NCBI GenBank assembly: GCA_945902805.1
Contig: CAMDMZ010000001.1
Location: 1-64,000, forward strand
DNA from: Propionivibrio dicarboxylicus
Lineage (GTDB): Bacteria > Pseudomonadota > Gammaproteobacteria > Burkholderiales > Rhodocyclaceae
Length of the DNA: 64,000 nt
Direction: 5' to 3'
Each line of letters opens with the position of its first letter. Positions within the stretch are counted from its first letter, which is position 1. This document shows, piece after piece, positions 59,065 through 64,000 of this stretch. The position numbers were made by a program, and so were the translations under genes. The notes under the pieces are model-generated. The model was not told the DNA's origin. It worked only from the letters and a program-made list of their open reading frames with translations, and ran no database searches.

Positions 59065-59604
59065 TCAGCGCGCCGGAGTCACCGACTTCCCTGGTTTCAC
59101 TACCGGCCGCCAGATGGCGACCATCACGCCAATCGCAGTCAGAAAGCTCTTTGCATGTCGTGTCTCGTCGAGCACGATGCGTTTGCCACCGCCTGGAACT
59201 GCCGCCAGCACCAGATCGGTGAGCTGATCGTCGTTGAGTTTTGTGATCCCTTCGGCATGCCAGGTCTTGACGTGACCACACCCATCGCGGTCGACCAGCA
59301 GACTGCGGTCAGCAGGCGCCTCGGGCAGCGAGATCACCACACCGACCGGCGTTTGCATTGCGCTCGCCGGGCCAGCGCTGGTCGGAATCGATTTGCCACC
59401 CTCGGGCGTTGCCTCGGCATCCAGCAGCATGATTTCGTCGTCACTAAGCTTGGTCGACCCATCGCTGTGCCAGACGCGGTAGCTGCCGCCGGGCTGAATC
59501 TGTATCAGCAGACCCTGATCGGCCGCCAATGCCGGGCCGGTGAACATCCAAACCATCACCAAGACGGCAAGTTTCTTCAGCCGAAGTTGACTCAGCGGGC
59601 TCAT
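59065..59604 (-). CDS. Secreted hypothetical protein with an internal duplication
   Basis: The 179-residue protein has a signal peptide (LAVLVMVWMFTGPALAA) and two related units: YRVWHSDGSTKLSDDEIML..EGGKS and VKTWHAEGITKLNDDQLTD..GGGKR. The repeat W-H-x-x-G-x-T-K-L-x-D-D is not a family I know. ATG 59604 overlaps the upstream stop (ATGA); ATG 59616 is an alternative. Confidence 0.65.
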   Translation of the reverse strand: MSPLSQLRLKKLAVLVMVWMFTGPALAADQGLLIQIQPGGSYRVWHSDGSTKLSDDEIMLLDAEATPEGGKSIPTSAGPASAMQTPVGVVISLPEAPADRSLLVDRDGCGHVKTWHAEGITKLNDDQLTDLVLAAVPGGGKRIVLDETRHAKSFLTAIGVMVAIWRPVVKPGKSVTPAR

Positions 59605-60158
59605 TGATCCATCCATTTAATTGAGCAACCGATACCGGGAATCTGCTCCCTCGGCCCCGGCTGGCCGGCCGCCACCAGTTTCATCGCCTCGAACAGATCG
59701 CGTCGCACATTGTCCGGCGCTGTCTCCTTGCGCGATTCGTCAAGACGACCGCGATACTGGAGTTCGAGCTGGGCGTTAAAGCCGAAAAAATCCGGCGTGC
59801 ACACCGCCCCATAGGTGCGGGCGACCTCTTGCGTCGCGTCGAGAACATAGGGAAATGGGAACTGCAGGTCGCGAGCCAAGGCAACCATATGCTCCCAGGA
59901 ATCCTCAGGATAATCCGTTGGGTCATTGCTCATCACCGCAATGCTACCGATTCCCAGCGTCGCCAAATCGCGTGTATCGCGCACGATGCGATGAAGGATG
60001 GCCTTGACGTAAGGGCAATGATTGCAGATGAACATGACCAACAGGCCATTCGGCCCGCGCGCCGAAGCCAGGGTATGGCGCCGGCCATCCACACCGGGTA
60101 AATCAAAATCCAGTGCCTTGGCGCCGAAATCACAAACCGGGGTGGGCGTGCTGACCAT
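59601..60158 (-). CDS. Thioredoxin-fold (AhpC/TSA-like) protein
   Basis: The 185-residue protein has an N-terminal FDLPGVDGRRHTLASARG strand and MFICNHCPYVKAI with a CxxC redox site, then SWEHMVALARDLQFPFPYVLD and CTPDFFGFN. It is a common thioredoxin-family protein with a presumed thiol-redox or resistance role. It lies 27 nt from the divergent rsmE start. Confidence 0.88.
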   Translation of the reverse strand: MVSTPTPVCDFGAKALDFDLPGVDGRRHTLASARGPNGLLVMFICNHCPYVKAILHRIVRDTRDLATLGIGSIAVMSNDPTDYPEDSWEHMVALARDLQFPFPYVLDATQEVARTYGAVCTPDFFGFNAQLELQYRGRLDESRKETAPDNVRRDLFEAMKLVAAGQPGPREQIPGIGCSIKWMDQ

Positions 60159-60185
60159 CCTCGTCCTCCATGTTTTAATGCGCTG

Positions 60186-60911
60186 ATGATACCGCGCTTC
60201 TATTGTCCCTTTCCGCTCCATCCCGGTGCCACTGTCGAGTTGCCGGCCGAAGCCGCCCACCACGCCTTGAAAGTCCTAAGAGTCGGTGCTGGCGATACGG
60301 CGATCCTGTTTGACGGCCGTGGCGGGCAATGGACCGCGAGCCTGGAACCGCACGGCAAGCATCTGCACGCCAAGCTCGACGCCTATAGTCAGATTGATCT
60401 TGAGCCGCCGCTCAGTGTGACGCTAGTGCAATGCATCGCCGCCGCCGACAAGATGGACTTCATCGTGCAGAAGGCCGTCGAACTCGGCGTTACGGCGATC
60501 CAGCCGATTGCAGCCAAGCGCAGTGTGGTGCGCCTGTCGGGCGAACGAATGGAGCGTCGCGTTGCCCACTGGAATGCGATTGCGGTTGCCGCCTGCGAAC
60601 AATGCGGGCGAAACCGGGTGCCGCTGGTCGCACCGATTCTTGATCTGCCGCAATACCTTGGCAGCGCAAGCGCGCAAAATTGTGCGCGCCTGATTTGTCT
60701 GCCGCAGGGTGGAAAACGCCTGCGCGACATCCCGGCGCCCGAATCACTCACCCTGCTGATCGGGCCAGAGGCAGGTTTTGACGATAGCGAAATCATGGCG
60801 GCAGCGGTAGCGGGATTTGTGCCGGCAAGCTTGGGGCCGCGCGTCTTGCGCACGGAAACGGCCGGACCCGCCGCATTGGCCGCCGTCATGAGTTTATGGG
60901 GAGATTTCTAG
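60186..60911 (+). CDS. rsmE: 16S rRNA m3U1498 methyltransferase
   Basis: The 241-residue SPOUT enzyme has MIPRFYCPFPLHPGATVELP, DFIVQKAVELGVTAIQPI, LLIGPEAGFDDSEI and LGPRVLRTETA (SAM knot). The stop abuts the pap start. Confidence 0.96.
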   Translation: MIPRFYCPFPLHPGATVELPAEAAHHALKVLRVGAGDTAILFDGRGGQWTASLEPHGKHLHAKLDAYSQIDLEPPLSVTLVQCIAAADKMDFIVQKAVELGVTAIQPIAAKRSVVRLSGERMERRVAHWNAIAVAACEQCGRNRVPLVAPILDLPQYLGSASAQNCARLICLPQGGKRLRDIPAPESLTLLIGPEAGFDDSEIMAAAVAGFVPASLGPRVLRTETAGPAALAAVMSLWGDF

Positions 60912-62468
60912 ATGTTTGAATCAGCAGAACTCGGTCACAAAATCGACAAGGAAACCTATAGAACAGAAGTTCCAGCGCTGCGCGCCGCCTTGCAGGACGC
61001 CCAATACGAGCTCAAGGAAAACGGCAAGATTCCCGTCGTGGTGCTCGTCAGCGGCCAGGATGGTGCCGGCAAGGGCGAAACCATCAACGTGCTCTACGAG
61101 TGGATGGACCCGCGTTACATCACCACCCTCGCCTTTTCGGCGCCCACTGACGAGGAGCGCGAACGTCCCTTCATGTGGCGCTACTGGCGCGCCCTGCCGC
61201 CCAAAGGCCGCGTTGGCATCTTCGCCGGCTCGTGGTATTCGAGCCCGATTCATGACCGTATCGAAGGTGGCTTGACCAAAGCAGATGTGGATGCCCGCAT
61301 CGACCAGATCAATCGCTTCGAAGCCATGCTGGTTAATGAAGGTGCGCTGGTACTCAAATTCTGGTTTCACTTGACCAAAGAAGGCCAGAAACGCCGGCTC
61401 AAGACGCTGGAGAAAGATCCACGTACCGCCTGGCGCGTCACCAAATGGAACTGGGATCGCCTCAAGACTTACGACAAACTGCAGGATGTCGTCGGCCACG
61501 TCCTGCGCCTGACCAATACGCCGTGGGCACCTTGGATCATCATCGAAGGTGAGGACGACCGCTATCGCTCGCTGACCACCGGCAAGATCATGCTCGACGC
61601 CATCCGCCAGCGTTTAGCCAATGCCGGCAAGCAAAGCACGCCCGTTGCCCGGCCGATGCAACCCAGCCTCGACGGGCGCGACGTGCTCTCGGAACTCAAG
61701 CTCGATCGCAAACCGATCGGCAAGGACGACTACGAGACGCAACTGGCCAAGTGGCAAGGCAAGCTTTCCGAACTGGTGCGCGATCCACGCTTCAAGGACC
61801 GCTCGCTGATTTGTGCCTTCGAGGGTTCGGACGCCGCCGGCAAAGGTGGCAGCATCCGCCGCATCACCTCGGCGCTGGATGCCCGCGATTACCAGATCGT
61901 GCCAGTTGCTGCCCCGACCGAAGAAGAACGCGCCCAACCCTATCTCTGGCGCTTCTGGCGTCACATGCCACGCAATGGCCGCGTCACGATTTTCGATCGC
62001 ACCTGGTACGGTCGCGTGCTGGTCGAGCGGGTAGAGGGTTTCTGTGCCGAAGCCGACTGGCTACGGGCATATTCCGAAATCAATGATTTCGAACACGAGT
62101 TGTCCTATGCCGGCGCCATCGTCGTCAAATTCTGGCTGCAGATCAGCAAAGACGAACAGCTCAAGCGCTTCAAAGAACGCGAGAAAATCGAGTTCAAGCG
62201 CTTCAAGATCACCGAAGAGGACTGGCGTAACCGCGAAAAGTGGGACGCCTACCATCAGGCCGTGTGCGACATGGTCGATCGCACCAGCACGGGCAACGCA
62301 CCCTGGACACTGGTCGAAGCCAACGACAAGAATTTTGCCCGCCTCAAAGTCCTGCGCACGATTTGCGAACGAATCGAAGCCGCCCTGAGCGGCGTTGTCG
62401 GCGCCGAAGCACCGGATATGGATACCGCACCGAAAAGCAAAGACATCAAGGCCCACAAGAAGGACTAA
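60912..62468 (+). CDS. pap: Polyphosphate:AMP phosphotransferase (two PPK2 domains)
   Basis: The 518-residue enzyme makes ADP from AMP using polyphosphate. It has tandem PPK2 modules with Walker A GQDGAGKGETINVL (about 50) and FEGSDAAGKGGSIRR (about 305), lid motifs RYWRALPPKGRVGIFAGSWY and RFWRHMPRNGRVTIFDRTWYG. Two fused domains are diagnostic of PAP. It starts directly after the rsmE stop. Confidence 0.96.
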   Translation: MFESAELGHKIDKETYRTEVPALRAALQDAQYELKENGKIPVVVLVSGQDGAGKGETINVLYEWMDPRYITTLAFSAPTDEERERPFMWRYWRALPPKGRVGIFAGSWYSSPIHDRIEGGLTKADVDARIDQINRFEAMLVNEGALVLKFWFHLTKEGQKRRLKTLEKDPRTAWRVTKWNWDRLKTYDKLQDVVGHVLRLTNTPWAPWIIIEGEDDRYRSLTTGKIMLDAIRQRLANAGKQSTPVARPMQPSLDGRDVLSELKLDRKPIGKDDYETQLAKWQGKLSELVRDPRFKDRSLICAFEGSDAAGKGGSIRRITSALDARDYQIVPVAAPTEEERAQPYLWRFWRHMPRNGRVTIFDRTWYGRVLVERVEGFCAEADWLRAYSEINDFEHELSYAGAIVVKFWLQISKDEQLKRFKEREKIEFKRFKITEEDWRNREKWDAYHQAVCDMVDRTSTGNAPWTLVEANDKNFARLKVLRTICERIEAALSGVVGAEAPDMDTAPKSKDIKAHKKD

Positions 62469-62477
62469 GGTGAACCA

Positions 62478-63818
62478 ATGACAATGGAAACGCGCAGCAG
62501 CCGTCCGGAAAGCGATCACCGCCTGGTGGCCTGGGTACGCCAAGCCGCACCGTATATTCATGCCTTTCGTGGCCGCAGCTTCGTTGTCGCTGTCGGTGGC
62601 GAGGTCTTGATCGATGGCGCCGCGCAAGATCTGATGTACGACATCGCCTTGCTCGACGCGATGGGTATCCGCCTGGTGCTGGTGCATGGTGCACGGCCGC
62701 AGATTGATGCCGAAATGCATGCTCGCGGCCTTGAGCCACGTTTTCACAACGGCCTGCGGGTGACCGATGCCGAAGCGCTGGAATGCGTCAAACGAGCCAT
62801 GGGCGTGACGCGTATCGAAATCGACGCCATGCTCTCGCAAGGCTTGCCGAATACGCCGATGGCGGGAGCCTTCCTGCGCGTCACCGGCGGCAATTTCATC
62901 ACCGCACGGCCAGTCGGCGTGGTTGACGGCATCGACTTCCAATACACCGGCGCCGTGCGCAAAGTGATTGCCGAAGAAATCCAGGCCGATCTGGCGCAGG
63001 AAAACGTAGTCCTGATCACGCCCATCGGTGTCTCGCCAACGGGTGAGATTTTCAATCTGGCCTGGGAAGAAGTGGCCGAAGCCGTAGCTGTGGCGATCAA
63101 TGCCGACAAACTGATCTATTTGTGCGACGCACCAGGAATGAAGGACCGCAAGGGCGAGCCAATCGATGCGCTGACCGCCGACGAAGCGCAGCAACTGGTG
63201 GAAAAGCGCGTCAAGCAACCGGTCGAGATCGAGCGCGTGCTCAAGAGTGCCATACGCGCCTGTCGCGGCGGTGTTGCGCGCGTGCATTTCCTTGATCGAA
63301 AGTCGGATGGCGCCATGCTCATGGAGTTTTTCACCCGCGACGGTATCGGCACGGTGATGACGCAGGCGCCCTTGGCGGTGCTGCGTGAAGCGACCATCGA
63401 AGATGTCGGTGCCGTGCTCGAACTAATCGAACCACTGGAAGCCGATGGCACGCTGGTCAAGCGCGGACGCGAGCGGCTGGAGATGGAGATCACTCGCTTT
63501 TCGGTCGTCGAATACGATGGCGTGATTGTCGGCTGCGCCGCGCTGTATCCGATTCCGGACGAAAAAGCCGGCGAACTCGCCTGCCTCGCCGTCATGCCGG
63601 ATTTTCGTCGCACCGGGTTTGGCGATCAACTGCGCAAGCGTATTGAAGCCAAGGCGCGCAAACTCAGGCTCAAACAACTTTTCGTCCTGACCACGCGCAC
63701 CGCACACTGGTTCATCGAACGCGGCTTTGTCGAAGTGCCGATCGATCAACTGCCTGCCAAGCGGCGCGAACTCTACAATTACCAGCGCCGTTCCAAGGTC
63801 TTGATGCAGGCGCTCTGA
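62478..63818 (+). CDS. argA: Amino-acid N-acetyltransferase (N-acetylglutamate synthase)
   Basis: ArgA (446 aa) makes N-acetylglutamate for arginine synthesis. It has an N-terminal kinase-like domain (FVVAVGGEVL, LVLVHGARPQID, DKLIYLCDAPG) and a C-terminal GNAT domain (ELACLAVMPDFRRTGFGDQLRKRIEAKA, LFVLTTRTAHWFIERGF). Start is 10 nt after pap. Confidence 0.96.
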   Translation: MTMETRSSRPESDHRLVAWVRQAAPYIHAFRGRSFVVAVGGEVLIDGAAQDLMYDIALLDAMGIRLVLVHGARPQIDAEMHARGLEPRFHNGLRVTDAEALECVKRAMGVTRIEIDAMLSQGLPNTPMAGAFLRVTGGNFITARPVGVVDGIDFQYTGAVRKVIAEEIQADLAQENVVLITPIGVSPTGEIFNLAWEEVAEAVAVAINADKLIYLCDAPGMKDRKGEPIDALTADEAQQLVEKRVKQPVEIERVLKSAIRACRGGVARVHFLDRKSDGAMLMEFFTRDGIGTVMTQAPLAVLREATIEDVGAVLELIEPLEADGTLVKRGRERLEMEITRFSVVEYDGVIVGCAALYPIPDEKAGELACLAVMPDFRRTGFGDQLRKRIEAKARKLRLKQLFVLTTRTAHWFIERGFVEVPIDQLPAKRRELYNYQRRSKVLMQAL

Positions 63819-63880
63819 GTCCTCATATGATTGGACTAGAATTCAACGCAACCCCACTCAATCAATGAAGGACTCACCCA

Positions 63881-64000
63881 ATGGCACGCATGGTTAACTG
63901 CATCAAACTCGGCCACGAAGCCGAAGGTCTCGATTTTCCGCCGATGCCCGGAGAACTCGGCAAGAAACTCTGGGAAAACGTCTCCAAAGAAGCCTGGCAG
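63881..64000 (+). CDS. yggX: Probable Fe(2+)-trafficking protein YggX, 3'-truncated by window edge
   Basis: The first 40 residues ([20 protein letters not shown], then [20 protein letters not shown]) match the oxidative-damage protection protein YggX with its single N-terminal cysteine. The gene runs off the right edge. Confidence 0.95.
   Translation, partial: MARMVNCIKLGHEAEGLDFPPMPGELGKKLWENVSKEAWQ

Noticed and set aside
60278-60302. Near-match to the repeat in rsmE (VGAGDTA).
   Set aside because: Several mismatches are present and the peptide fits the ordinary RsmE N-terminal domain (VLRxxxGDxxxLFDG). It is not counted as a copy.
62061-63287. Minus-strand open frame (408 codons) opposite pap and argA.
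   Set aside because: Both sense genes are unambiguous enzymes; the antisense frame has no family features.

Overview
The window looks like chromosomal DNA of a high-GC betaproteobacterium, most plausibly of the Rhodocyclales/Sterolibacteriaceae type. This is inferred from gene content: form II RuBisCO with CbbQ/CbbO, a large Calvin-cycle operon, a urtABCDE-ureDABCEFG block, polyphosphate:AMP phosphotransferase, bacteriohemerythrin, many PAS/REC hybrid kinases, and an ISAzo13-like transposase end. No rRNA, tRNA or CRISPR array was recognised.

Layout. 1-7.1 kb: the 3' end of an ISAzo13-type transposase, abutting a hybrid histidine kinase that has lost its N-terminus, then a PH-domain protein, a glutathione S-transferase and a second multi-PAS hybrid kinase. 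7.1-9.1 kb: SseB-like protein, a small hypothetical and CorA. 9.2-16.5 kb (minus strand): a SWIM protein with a histone-H1-like tail, an SNF2 ATPase, a J-domain protein and a SWIM-SNF2 ATPase. 16.6-17.7 kb: a class 1 FBPase paralogue that has lost most catalytic metal ligands. 17.8-28.2 kb: urease and urea ABC transporter genes with a sigma54-type promoter in front of urtA. 28.4-30.1 kb: a DUF2892 protein, a Crp/Fnr regulator and exonuclease III. 30.3-33.1 kb: a compact cassette of nucleotidyltransferase, PqqD-HprK fusion kinase and a 57-residue Tat-signal peptide, ended by an IS701-family element with CTAG target duplication. 34.7-40.8 kb: hemerythrin, PilZ protein, methyltransferase, oligopeptidase A, DUF2189, PurC and PsiE. 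40.9-49.8 kb: a Calvin/glycolysis operon fbp-prkB-tkt-gap-pgk-pyk-fba. 50-52.6 kb: an EAL protein and YceH. 52.6-59 kb: cbbR facing cbbY-cbbM-cbbQ-cbbO. 59-64 kb: housekeeping genes (thioredoxin-like, rsmE, pap, argA, yggX).

The genes work together around autotrophic carbon fixation and urea use. FBPase, PRK, TKT, GAPDH, PGK and aldolase regenerate RuBP for CbbM, CbbQ/CbbO reactivate RuBisCO, and CbbY removes an inhibitory sugar bisphosphate. Three intergenic regions (fbp, cbbM, cbbR/cbbY) share an identically spaced element, ATAAR-N15-YTTAT-N7-ATAAG, the likely CbbR operator. The fbp leader also carries an attenuator-like arrangement of mutually exclusive hairpins.

The most interesting signals are: (1) the NTase / PqqD-HprK / Tat-peptide cassette, which resembles a peptide-phosphorylation RiPP-like system; (2) a short dispersed repeat (about 24 bp, at least ten copies) in intergenic gaps and in frame inside genes in both orientations, two copies forming complete terminator-like hairpins; (3) the pseudo-FBPase; (4) the SWIM/SNF2/J-domain cluster; (5) the structured fbp leader RNA.
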